Shown piece by piece: positions 1-8,146 of a stretch of 64,000 nt of DNA. The position numbers and the translations under genes are program-made. Within the stretch, counting starts at the first letter, position 1. The number at the start of each line of letters is the position of its first letter. The stretch covers positions 868,001 through 932,000 of the forward strand of contig NC_014393.1 of NCBI RefSeq assembly GCF_000145275.1, in the 5' to 3' direction. The DNA is from Clostridium cellulovorans 743B (GTDB lineage Bacteria > Bacillota > Clostridia > Clostridiales > Clostridiaceae). The notes below the pieces were generated by a model. The model saw nothing but the letters and a program-made list of their open reading frames with translations. It searched no databases and had not been told where the DNA came from.

Positions 1-48
1 AATAATCTATAATAAGAAGAAACTGATATATTCTAAGGTGGTAATGAA

Positions 49-837
49 ATGTTTAAAATTCTGCGTATGGGTTGTAATACTACACATGATAACAATTTTT
101 CTGTTAATCGTCTTAATGGATATCAATGGTGTCTTCTATTGCTTGTAAAGTCTCCAGCAGTTTTTATTATAAACGGAAAAGCAATATCTACACCCGCTAA
201 TACTTTGATAATATATGATAGAAATTATCCACATCAGTACAGGGCAAATGGAGCTGAATATAAAAATGATTGGATACATTTTGAATTTGATTCAGGATTT
301 TTTAATGAATACTTAACTATGTTAAATACGCCGTTATATATATCAAATCATTATTATATATCTGACTTGATTCAAAAAATGGCAAATGAGTTTTATTCAA
401 ATAATTCTTATAAGGAGCAAACCATAGAATATTTGATGCAGATTTTATTAATAAAGGCGAAAGAACAGATGGAGATGAAAACTTTTCAAACTAAGCAATC
501 AAGAATTCATGACGAACTAATTAAACTACGAAGTGAAATATACAGTAATCCACGTAACAATTGGTCAATAGCATTAATGGCTGAAAAACTACATATAAGC
601 TGTGGGTATTTACAAAGTGTTTATAAAAACACCTTTTTCATCTCCTGTATGTCAGAGGTTATAGAAAGTCGAATTACTTATGCTAAAGAACTTTTAATTG
701 AATCAGAGCTGCCAGTGGGGGAAATATCGAATTTATGTGGTTATCAAAATGAAGTCCATTTTATGAGACAGTTTAAGAAGCTGACTACATTAACTCCTAC
801 TGAATATCGTAGGTTAAACAGTAAATTAGGCAAGTAA
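49..837 (+). CDS. AraC-family transcriptional regulator
   Basis: This 262-residue protein has the two-part layout of AraC/XylS regulators. The N-terminal half looks like a cupin effector-binding region, with short beta-rich stretches and a YPHQYRA segment near residue 62. Residues about 165-258 form a double helix-turn-helix with the family signature ending in GYQNEVHFMRQFKKLT near the C-terminus. ATG at 49 is preceded by AAGGTGG at 35-41, so the start is well placed. It probably senses a small ligand, often a sugar, and binds promoter DNA. Its target is not shown: upstream sequence is cut by the window edge and downstream lies a terminator followed by a convergent gene. Confidence 0.9.
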   Translation: MFKILRMGCNTTHDNNFSVNRLNGYQWCLLLLVKSPAVFIINGKAISTPANTLIIYDRNYPHQYRANGAEYKNDWIHFEFDSGFFNEYLTMLNTPLYISNHYYISDLIQKMANEFYSNNSYKEQTIEYLMQILLIKAKEQMEMKTFQTKQSRIHDELIKLRSEIYSNPRNNWSIALMAEKLHISCGYLQSVYKNTFFISCMSEVIESRITYAKELLIESELPVGEISNLCGYQNEVHFMRQFKKLTTLTPTEYRRLNSKLGK

Positions 838-1147
838 AATTAATTTAATAAGGCTTTCTCCGATTGCCACTAATAATTTATTATTTATATTAAAGAATAT
901 TTTGAAAACCTCCTTGTGAATGGTTGCTGGATACAACCATTTGATCACAAGAAGGTTTTCTTTTTCTTATTAAATTGTTACCAATTATTCAATGTCAATG
1001 TGAAAGCATTTCTTTAATGAAACACTTAAGATAAGTAGTGTGTTTTTCTTTTCATATCTTTTATTTGTGGTTTCTTTATGTGCATGTTTATCGAAGTAAC
1101 GTTAAAATATTAGATATATAAGTTGAAGTATTAAAGATATATCTAGA
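838..1147. other. Convergent intergenic region
   Basis: This 310-base stretch lies between the AraC gene and the convergent flavoprotein gene. Apart from the terminator at 904-966 I see only AT-rich sequence, with a weak imperfect hairpin near 1020-1050 that could end the minus-strand transcript. Confidence 0.6.
904..966 (+). terminator. Long rho-independent terminator after the AraC gene
   Basis: GAAAACCTCCTTGTGA at 904-919 pairs with TCACAAGAAGGTTTTC at 945-960 with one mismatch. An inner stem (AATGGTTG / CAACCATT) lies inside it and a T-rich tail follows from 961. It ends the AraC transcript. Confidence 0.85.
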
Positions 1148-4100
1148 TTATGATAAGTCCAAAGTCTCATCATGAGCATCACGGAGAGCAACCTTAACAG
1201 CCTCCATTATTCCAATGCTTGATCTTGTGGCTCCTGATATTGTATCAACAGTGGTTGATTGTTTTTCAATTATAGATGTGGATACTGGTAACCATGCTTT
1301 CTCAAAATATGAAGGAGTTTCATTATTTTCTTTAATTTCTATATTAGTTATTATGTTATCTTTAACTGTAACATCTACATTAAGACCTGCTTTATATCCT
1401 AAGGCAACACCCCTGTAGGTTCCATCTTTATATGGCGCTACTGGATCAGCAGAAAGTGCAAGTTTTGATTGTCTTAAAGCATCTTTCACAGCATTTGATA
1501 TACCAATACTTGATCTTGTTGCTCCTGATACAGCGTCAACATCTGCTGATTGTGTAGAAATTATTTGATCTGGAAGTAAAGGCCATACTTTACTAAAGTA
1601 ACTTGGTGTTTCATTATTTGCTCCAAGCTCAATCTTTAATATTTTATTATCTTTTATAGTAACTATAACATTAAGATTATCTCTATAGCCATTTGCTTTA
1701 CCAGTGTATATACCATCTCTAAATGGTGCAATTATATCACTAGCACTTGGATAGGTGCTTATCTCACCAGTAGATGCAGCTGTTGAAAGTGCAGCTTTTA
1801 CAGCATTTTTTATACCGTTACTTGATCTTGTAGCTCCTGATACTCCATCCACTGCTAAAGATTGTGTTTTAATAATTTCATTTGGAATCAATGGCCAAAC
1901 TTGATTGAAGTAGGATTCTGTCTCAGCTTGTGATACCAAATCAATATTAGAAATCTTACCACCAGTAACAGTTACATTAATATTTATAGATGATCTTCTA
2001 TTATAGCCTCTTGCAGCACCACTATAAACTCCATCCTTATAAATTGCTTTGCCCAATGCAGAATTTACAGCATCCTTTATACCATTACTTGTTTGAGTTG
2101 CTCCTGATACAACATCTACGTCAGTTGACTGAGCTGTGATTATCTTTTCTGCCATTGGAGTCATTGCTTGCTTCATATAGGATAAATCTTCTCTGTAGGA
2201 TATTAAAGCAATGTTAGTGATTTTACTATCCTTAACAGTCACATCTAGAATAAGATTATTTCTACGACCTCTAGCTATACCTGTATATGTACCGTCTTTG
2301 TAAAGTGGATATACTTTAGTGACAGGTGTATTGTTATCAGGTTGTGTTGAACCATTGCCACCTGGAGTAGGAATTGTTGGGTTAGTTGGTGTCGTCGGCT
2401 CTGTTGGGTTAGTTGGTGTAGTATTAAGCTTAGCATCCTTCAAAGCGTTATTAACAGCTTCGATTATACCTTTACTTGATCTTGTTGCACCTGAAACAGT
2501 ATCTACGTTTGTATTTTGGTTACTGATTATTCTCTTTGGTACAAGGTTAAAGGCGTTTTCGTAGAACCCAGGAGTTTCATCATGTTCCATAATAGTGATT
2601 TCGGAGATTTTCTTATCCTTTACAGTAACTGAAACCTTAAGATTTGGCATAAATCCATTGCCAGTACCTGTGTATACTCCATCTTTATATAAACCTTCGC
2701 CAGTGTATACTGGTAGCTCATTTCCAGGATTGTTATTACCTCCAGGTTGTGTTGAACCATTGCCACCTGGAGTAGGATTTGTTGGGTTAGTTGGTGTCGT
2801 CGGCTCTGTTGGGTTAGTTGGTGTAGTATTAAGCTTAGCATCCTTCAAAGCGTTATTAACAGCTTCGATTATACCTTTACTTGATCTTGTTGCACCTGAA
2901 ACAGTATCTACGTTTGTATTTTGGTTACTGATTATTCTCTTTGGTACAAGGTTAAAGGCGTTTTCGTAGAACCCAGGAGTTTCATCATGTTCCATAATAG
3001 TGATTTCGGAGATTTTCTTATCCTTTACAGTAACTGAAACCTTAAGATTTGGCATAAATCCATTGCCGGTACCTGTGTATACTCCATCTTTATATAAACC
3101 TTCGCCAGTGTATACTGGTAGTTCATTTCCAGGATTGTTATTACCTCCAGGTTGTGTTGAACCATTGCCACCTGGAGTAGGATTTGTTGGGTTAGTTGGT
3201 GCTGGTGGTACTGTTGGTGTAGTATTAAGCTTAGCATCCTTCAAAGCATTATTAACAGCTTCCATTATACCCTTACTTGATCTTGTTGCACCTGAAACAG
3301 TATCTACGTTTGTATTTTGGTTACTGATTATTCTATTTGGAACAAGAGCAAAAGCATTTTCATAGAAGCCAGGAGTTTCAGTATGTTCCAATATAGTTAT
3401 GTTAGTTATTTTTCCACCACTAACGGTAACTGAAACCTTAAGATTTGGCATAAAGCCATTTCCTATTCCTGTGTATATTCCATCTTTATATAAGCCGTTA
3501 CCTGTGTAAGTAGGTAAATTTTCAGGAGTAACTGCTTTGTTAATTGTATTATTATTTGTAGTTGAACCAGTATTAGTTGATGCTGTGTCTTTAGGTAATT
3601 CACCACTGATTATTGCTTGTTCTAAAGCATTTTTAACAGCAGCCATTATACCTTTACTTGACATTGTAGCTCCAGAAACTATATCTACATTAGTTGACTG
3701 TGCTGCAATGATTCTACTTGGTATTGCCTCGAAAGCTTTTTCTTTAAAGCCAGGAGTTTCGTTGTCTGATGTAATTTCAATGTTTGCTATTTTACCATTA
3801 GTTATTGTTACTGCAACTGTTAGTCCTGGTTGGTATCCAGTAGCTGAACCTGTAAAAGTACCGTCTTTAAATTTTAAGCTTGAGTCCATAGAGACATCTG
3901 GTGATTTATTTTCAGTTTTAGTTTTGTCAGTAGTATTTTTATTATCTGCTGAATTCTTATTTTCTACTGTTAGTTTTCTTGCTTTTTTTAGAGCATCTGC
4001 AACAGCTTCTTTTATACCGTTACTTGATTTTGTTGCCCCAGATACTATATCTACATCTGTTGTTTGTGAAGCTAGAATTTCCTTTGGAACTATGTCAAAG

Positions 4101-5179
4101 GCTTGTTCATAATAGCCTGTAGTTTCTTCGTGTGAGGTTATTGCAATGTCTGATATTCTACCTTGAACTATTTTTACTTCTACTGTTAAGTTTGGTCTAA
4201 AGCCTGTACCAACCCCGATATATATTCCATCATTGTAAAGAGATTCATCTGCCTTTGCGATTTCTGCTGAAACAGCTTTATTTGAAAGACTTGTATCAGG
4301 TTTAACAAATTTTTTGCCAAAGAAAATAAAACTAAATAATAAAAGCGCTGCAATTGTTGAAGAATACCATTTTAAGTTGATTTTCTTAAAGGCTACTAAA
4401 TGAGGATTGCTTCTATGGCATACGTCTACACATTTTAAGCAAGAAATACACTCACCGCTGTCTACTGCTTCTACCTCTGATAAGTTTAATCCCATAGGAC
4501 ACTTTGAAGTACACAATTGACACTTTCCACATTGAGCAGTTGGTTTACTGATAGATATTAATTTGAATTTTGATGTTATAGCTAAGATTCCACCAAGAGG
4601 GCATAAATATTTACAGAAAAATCTCTCAATAAGTAAAGCTCCAACTGTTATTAAAGCTAAAAGTATAAAAGCTATAGGCATTAATGGTGCCATGGTAGCT
4701 ATTTGAGGTAATTGGGCAAAAGCATCCCAAGGGCTTATACTAGTTTCAGGGGCTAAATCCAAGAACCAGAAAGCGATCATAATAAATAATAAAACTATGT
4801 ACTTTATGTATCTGAGTTTTTCATCAATTTTTTGTGGGATTTTAATTTTTTTCTTGATGAATTTCCTAGAGACCCAATATAGAAAATCATTATATGCTCC
4901 AAAGGCACATAACCAGCCACAGAAAAATCTGCCTATTAAAATTGATAAAGCGACTACAGCAATAAAAGCTGCTAAAAAGTTAAAAGAGGTTACTAAACTA
5001 AAGTCCTCTCTAGTTAATCGTAAAAACATACTCTTGAAGCCTGTGAAAGCTAAAGTAAACATTCCAGAAAAGAAGTATAAGAATATAAGCTGAATTATTG
5101 TTCTAGAAATTTTTATTAAGGTAAATTTCCTTTTGAGAACATTTATTTTTTTGCTTATGTTAGATGATTTTAAATCCAA
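1148..5179 (-). CDS. Iron-sulfur membrane protein with nine extracytoplasmic FMN-binding domains
   Basis: This 1343-residue protein fuses a NapH/NosR-like polyferredoxin membrane head to a long flavin chain. TM segments lie at about 26-47, 66-84, 125-142, 166-186 and 274-290. CGWLC (87-91), CKYLC (189-193) and two 4Fe-4S motifs (Cys217/220/223/227 and Cys244/247/250/254) fall on the predicted cytoplasmic side. After TM5 come nine FMN_bind (PF04205-type) domains, each ending in VSGAT or ISGAT followed by an x-S/T-S motif, in which the Thr is the known site of covalent FMN attachment by ApbE. Pro/Thr/Gly linkers separate several domains. The start is TTG at 5179 with GGGGG upstream. By inference it carries electrons from cytoplasmic donors across the membrane to an outside acceptor. 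The apbE gene upstream on the same strand fits. Confidence 0.9.
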   Translation of the reverse strand: MDLKSSNISKKINVLKRKFTLIKISRTIIQLIFLYFFSGMFTLAFTGFKSMFLRLTREDFSLVTSFNFLAAFIAVVALSILIGRFFCGWLCAFGAYNDFLYWVSRKFIKKKIKIPQKIDEKLRYIKYIVLLFIMIAFWFLDLAPETSISPWDAFAQLPQIATMAPLMPIAFILLALITVGALLIERFFCKYLCPLGGILAITSKFKLISISKPTAQCGKCQLCTSKCPMGLNLSEVEAVDSGECISCLKCVDVCHRSNPHLVAFKKINLKWYSSTIAALLLFSFIFFGKKFVKPDTSLSNKAVSAEIAKADESLYNDGIYIGVGTGFRPNLTVEVKIVQGRISDIAITSHEETTGYYEQAFDIVPKEILASQTTDVDIVSGATKSSNGIKEAVADALKKARKLTVENKNSADNKNTTDKTKTENKSPDVSMDSSLKFKDGTFTGSATGYQPGLTVAVTITNGKIANIEITSDNETPGFKEKAFEAIPSRIIAAQSTNVDIVSGATMSSKGIMAAVKNALEQAIISGELPKDTASTNTGSTTNNNTINKAVTPENLPTYTGNGLYKDGIYTGIGNGFMPNLKVSVTVSGGKITNITILEHTETPGFYENAFALVPNRIISNQNTNVDTVSGATRSSKGIMEAVNNALKDAKLNTTPTVPPAPTNPTNPTPGGNGSTQPGGNNNPGNELPVYTGEGLYKDGVYTGTGNGFMPNLKVSVTVKDKKISEITIMEHDETPGFYENAFNLVPKRIISNQNTNVDTVSGATRSSKGIIEAVNNALKDAKLNTTPTNPTEPTTPTNPTNPTPGGNGSTQPGGNNNPGNELPVYTGEGLYKDGVYTGTGNGFMPNLKVSVTVKDKKISEITIMEHDETPGFYENAFNLVPKRIISNQNTNVDTVSGATRSSKGIIEAVNNALKDAKLNTTPTNPTEPTTPTNPTIPTPGGNGSTQPDNNTPVTKVYPLYKDGTYTGIARGRRNNLILDVTVKDSKITNIALISYREDLSYMKQAMTPMAEKIITAQSTDVDVVSGATQTSNGIKDAVNSALGKAIYKDGVYSGAARGYNRRSSININVTVTGGKISNIDLVSQAETESYFNQVWPLIPNEIIKTQSLAVDGVSGATRSSNGIKNAVKAALSTAASTGEISTYPSASDIIAPFRDGIYTGKANGYRDNLNVIVTIKDNKILKIELGANNETPSYFSKVWPLLPDQIISTQSADVDAVSGATRSSIGISNAVKDALRQSKLALSADPVAPYKDGTYRGVALGYKAGLNVDVTVKDNIITNIEIKENNETPSYFEKAWLPVSTSIIEKQSTTVDTISGATRSSIGIMEAVKVALRDAHDETLDLS
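2341..3480 (-). repeat. 405-bp tandem repeats inside the multi-FMN gene
   Basis: The sequence GTTGTGTTGA recurs at 2341, 2746 and 3151, an exact 405-bp (135-codon) period. The first two units are almost identical at DNA level and the third diverges after about 3200. Each unit encodes one FMN-binding domain plus a Pro/Thr/Gly-rich linker. Domains 4 and 5 are therefore a recent in-frame duplication, with domain 3 an older relative. Confidence 0.9.
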
Positions 5180-5600
5180 ACTATGACCCCCAATACGATT
5201 CTAGCTAAATATAGATGCTAGATAATCTTTTTTTAATATGAATGTATAGGTCTATATCTCATTTAAATGAAAATCTATGAGATTATAGAGTGTAAGTTAT
5301 ATTTTATGTAGGAATATATAAGTTCTAATAATGTTTCTACATTTAAAATGCATATACAATTTATGAAATCAATGTAGATTTTTAATTGGAACATATAGCG
5401 TTAAATTAATAAATACACCTCCTAACAAAAGAGATAAATATTTTTGTGAAATACTAGGAAATGATATAATAATGAGTTTCATTATCAATAACAAAGTGCA
5501 ATTTTGAATAATTATTATAATTTAAGAAGAAAATCTAACATGTTAAAATATATAAAACTGTAGTTAAATCTTCTACAATGATTTTGCATAGTTTAATATA
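5180..5600. other. Upstream region of the multi-FMN gene
   Basis: This non-coding stretch is 421 bases of AT-rich DNA. It contains a Fur-like inverted repeat at 5473-5487, and the left IS982-family terminus starts at 5601. I see no gene in it. Confidence 0.6.
5473..5487 (-). promoter_or_regulatory. Putative Fur box, upstream of the multi-FMN gene
   Basis: TGAGTTTCATTATCA matches the 7-1-7 Fur consensus TGATAATnATTATCA well in one half and less well in the other. The wider core ATAATGAGTTTCATTAT is an inverted repeat. The segment TTCATTATCAATAA is shared exactly with the site upstream of apbE. It is 290 bp from the start codon, so the leader would be long. Confidence 0.45.
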
Positions 5601-6755
5601 ACCTGTTGTGCTAGCAGATAAGTTTTCATTAAAAGGATATTTATACCATGATTTTAGGCAGTCCTATCCTATTGTCTCATATACTGTTTTTGGAAATTAT
5701 TATCCGAATACTAATTCTTTAATCTTTGATATTTCTATACCTATATTAAAAAATTTATTTATAAAATAGCAAAGATTATGAGCTAATATTTTATTTGATA
5801 TTCTTGTGGCAAATCCCCAAGTTGATTTTGTAAGAACCCTCTGCATATTTAATTGCTCGGAGAGCTGAGAAAAAGTAGTTTCTACTCTACGACGAGCCTT
5901 GAATATCAACTGCCTAAAAGGTTTTAAAAGTTTAGTTTTACTATTGTTACGATTTATTGTTAAAAGACGAATGTACCTTGTTTCTTTTAATTGCGAAGCA
6001 ACTTTTTGACCTATATATCCTTTATCACCTATTAGTATATCAATCTCTGAATTAGCTGTGAGTTCCCAGACGACATCTCTGTCATCAATATTTGCTGCTG
6101 TTACAGTAAAATCTGTGATATAGCCATCGAGGGCTACTAAAGCATGTAATTTGAATCCATAATATGTTTCTTTTTTCGAAGCGCATCGCCCGTAGGCAGC
6201 CTCCGGCTTAAAAGCTTTATGGAAATGAGCTCTCCCAAACTTACACACAGGAATTGGCATACTATCTGCAATTCTCATTCGGTCATATTGATAGTTAAGA
6301 AATTTCGTTAACTCTTTACGAATTTCATCAATGACTCGAAATAATGACTTTCTAACTCTATGAAACCTCGGCCTACTACAAAAGTTGGGAAATAAGTCTC
6401 GTAGGTTTTTAGAGCAAAATCCAAACCATGCTTTTTCAGAGTCAATGGTTAAGAGTTCACCTACTAAAGAAATCGTAATTATTTCGCTATCAGTCATTAC
6501 TGATTTAGCGATGTTACGACGATTTTTAATAAATGTTGGAGTTACTTTTTGGTAAAAGTCATCAATTATAACATAAGTGACAACAATAAAATCTTTTAAG
6601 TCATTTATTGTTATGGTAGAATCTTTATTAAACTCTGGCATATAGGTTAGCCTCCTATCATTAGATTAGTGGTGTTTTTTAATGATAGGTTAGCAAATAT
6701 GCTGGAGTTTTTCTATTTGTAAGTATTGCCAGCGTATTTAACTAGCACAACGGGT
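5601..6755 (-). mobile_element. IS982-family insertion sequence, copy 1 (1155 bp)
   Basis: The ends read ACCTGTTGTGCTAG at 5601 and, on the other strand, ACCCGTTGTGCTAG ending at 6755. These are inverted repeats of 14 bp with one mismatch, beginning ACC as in IS982. A 7-bp target duplication TAATATA flanks it (5594-5600 and 6756-6762). It lies immediately after the apbE stop codon and separates apbE from the multi-FMN gene. Confidence 0.93.
5700..6641 (-). CDS. IS982-family transposase (copy 1)
   Basis: This intact 313-residue DDE transposase has IADSMPIPVCKFGRAH (first Asp, about 128), an YYGFKLHA segment, IGDKGYIGQ (second Asp) and RRRVETTFSQL (catalytic Glu) in the order usual for IS982 enzymes. 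The length is normal for the family. It is identical in translation to the copy at 24931-25872, so either copy could supply transposase. The gene sits inside the terminal inverted repeats on the minus strand, with its ATG about 114 bp from the right end. Confidence 0.93.
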   Translation of the reverse strand: MPEFNKDSTITINDLKDFIVVTYVIIDDFYQKVTPTFIKNRRNIAKSVMTDSEIITISLVGELLTIDSEKAWFGFCSKNLRDLFPNFCSRPRFHRVRKSLFRVIDEIRKELTKFLNYQYDRMRIADSMPIPVCKFGRAHFHKAFKPEAAYGRCASKKETYYGFKLHALVALDGYITDFTVTAANIDDRDVVWELTANSEIDILIGDKGYIGQKVASQLKETRYIRLLTINRNNSKTKLLKPFRQLIFKARRRVETTFSQLSEQLNMQRVLTKSTWGFATRISNKILAHNLCYFINKFFNIGIEISKIKELVFG

Positions 6756-6762
6756 TAATATA

Positions 6763-7725
6763 CTAAATTTTATATATAAATCCTTCAACTTCATCAAAAA
6801 AGTGAAAATCCTTCTTTAGACCTTCTGTAACATGGATTTCTTTATCCTCTGTAATAAATATAGCCTCCATATCCTTCAGACTGTTAACTAGTTTCACTCC
6901 ATCTTCAAGACCTAAAACAAATATAGCTGTAGAAATTGCATCAGCTCCGATAGATTTTTCAGATACTATAGTAGTACTTATTAATCCTGAATCAGAAGGA
7001 TAACCAGTCCGTGGATCCAAGATGTGATGGTATTTTTTATTATTTTTTTGTAGGTATCTAACATAATCTCCTGAGGTAACTATTGTCTTATTTACAGCAT
7101 GTACAGCGCCTAGGCACAGATCTCTTCTAAGAAGTGGGTTTTGAATACCTATTTTCCAAGGTGAACCGTCTGGCTTAGTACCTAAGACCATTACATTACC
7201 TCCAAGATTAACAAAAGCAGAGTCTATGTTGTATTGTTTATATATTTCTATTGCCTTATCAGCAGCATAGCCTTTGGCTATAGCACCTAAATCTATACTT
7301 TCTCCAACCTTTTCAAGCTTTACAGAGCCTAAACTATTATCAATAGTTATATCTCTATGGCCAGTAAATTTTAAAGAAGAAGTTATTTCTTCTTGTGATG
7401 GAATTTTTGCTTTATCAGTGAAGATTCCCCATAGCTTTGCTACAGGACCAATAGTTATATCAAATGCGCCACTTGAAACTTCAGAAAAATATTTAGCTCG
7501 GTTTAAAACATATAGCACATCAGCACTAACCTCTACAGCATTAAGTCCTGCATTTCTATTTATTTTAGATATTTCACTTGTTTCAAGAAAAAAGCTCATG
7601 AGAGATTCTAATTTTTTTATCTCTTCTTCTACTTTCAATGCTGCCTTTTGTGAATTTTCCCCATAAATTTTCTGGGTTATTATTGTCCCCATAGAAATGG
7701 TTTCTAATTCATAAAAATCTTTCAT
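6763..7725 (-). CDS. apbE: FAD:protein FMN transferase ApbE
   Basis: ApbE uses FAD to attach FMN covalently to Thr in S-G-A-T motifs of partner proteins. The 320-residue sequence carries the family blocks DLGAIAKGYAADKA (about 147), NLGGNV, HHILDPRTGYPSD (about 233) and GADAISTAIFVLG. I see no signal peptide or lipobox, so this version looks cytoplasmic or unconventionally exported. ATG at 7725 follows AAAGGAG. The obvious substrate is the nine-domain flavoprotein downstream on the same strand. An IS982-family element has inserted directly after the apbE stop codon without damaging it. Confidence 0.95.
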   Translation of the reverse strand: MKDFYELETISMGTIITQKIYGENSQKAALKVEEEIKKLESLMSFFLETSEISKINRNAGLNAVEVSADVLYVLNRAKYFSEVSSGAFDITIGPVAKLWGIFTDKAKIPSQEEITSSLKFTGHRDITIDNSLGSVKLEKVGESIDLGAIAKGYAADKAIEIYKQYNIDSAFVNLGGNVMVLGTKPDGSPWKIGIQNPLLRRDLCLGAVHAVNKTIVTSGDYVRYLQKNNKKYHHILDPRTGYPSDSGLISTTIVSEKSIGADAISTAIFVLGLEDGVKLVNSLKDMEAIFITEDKEIHVTEGLKKDFHFFDEVEGFIYKI

Positions 7726-8146
7726 AAAGTACTCCTTTAATATATTTATTAATATTTACAAAAAAAAGACGAAATTGATATTCATTATCAATAAGCAACA
7801 TTATATAATACTTAACCTTCTAACACAATAGAATAATTGAATTTGCAATAACTTTTATGAATATTTGCAATGGAATAATTAAGTAAGTAGCAATTTTAAT
7901 AAATATTTTGTGCATAAATGTTCAAAAAAGTATTTATTAAATAACAAAGATTATTTGACATTTTAGCATTAATAGGGATACAAGAAATGTTACAGGTAAG
8001 CATTACTTATGTACTTAAGTTAAAAGTTTAAAATGAATAAAAATAATGTATAAAAAACCAAAAGAAACACTAAAAAAATGTCATAATTGGTCGATAAGAT
8101 AATGAGAAAAATTAATTTTTATAATATCAGGTATAAGGGGGCTCAA
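7726..8146. other. Divergent intergenic region between apbE and the phosphatase gene
   Basis: These 421 bases hold the apbE promoter and Fur-like site on the minus side, then AT-rich sequence leading to the PAS/phosphatase gene. I found no riboswitch-like or coding signal in the rest. Confidence 0.6.
7775..7828 (-). promoter_or_regulatory. apbE promoter with overlapping Fur box
   Basis: On the minus strand TTGTGT (7823-7828), a 17-bp spacer and TATAAT (7800-7805) form a plausible promoter. About 10 bp downstream of the -10 lies TGATATTCATTATCA (7776-7790), one mismatch from the Fur consensus TGATAATnATTATCA, within the palindrome TTGATA...TATCAA. Repressor bound here would cover the transcription start, implying iron-responsive control. 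Confidence 0.65.

Noticed and set aside
2319..4112. Several long plus-strand open frames opposite the multi-FMN gene
   Set aside because: They mirror the repeats of the minus-strand gene, have no ribosome binding sites and encode low-complexity hydrophobic sequence; they are shadows.
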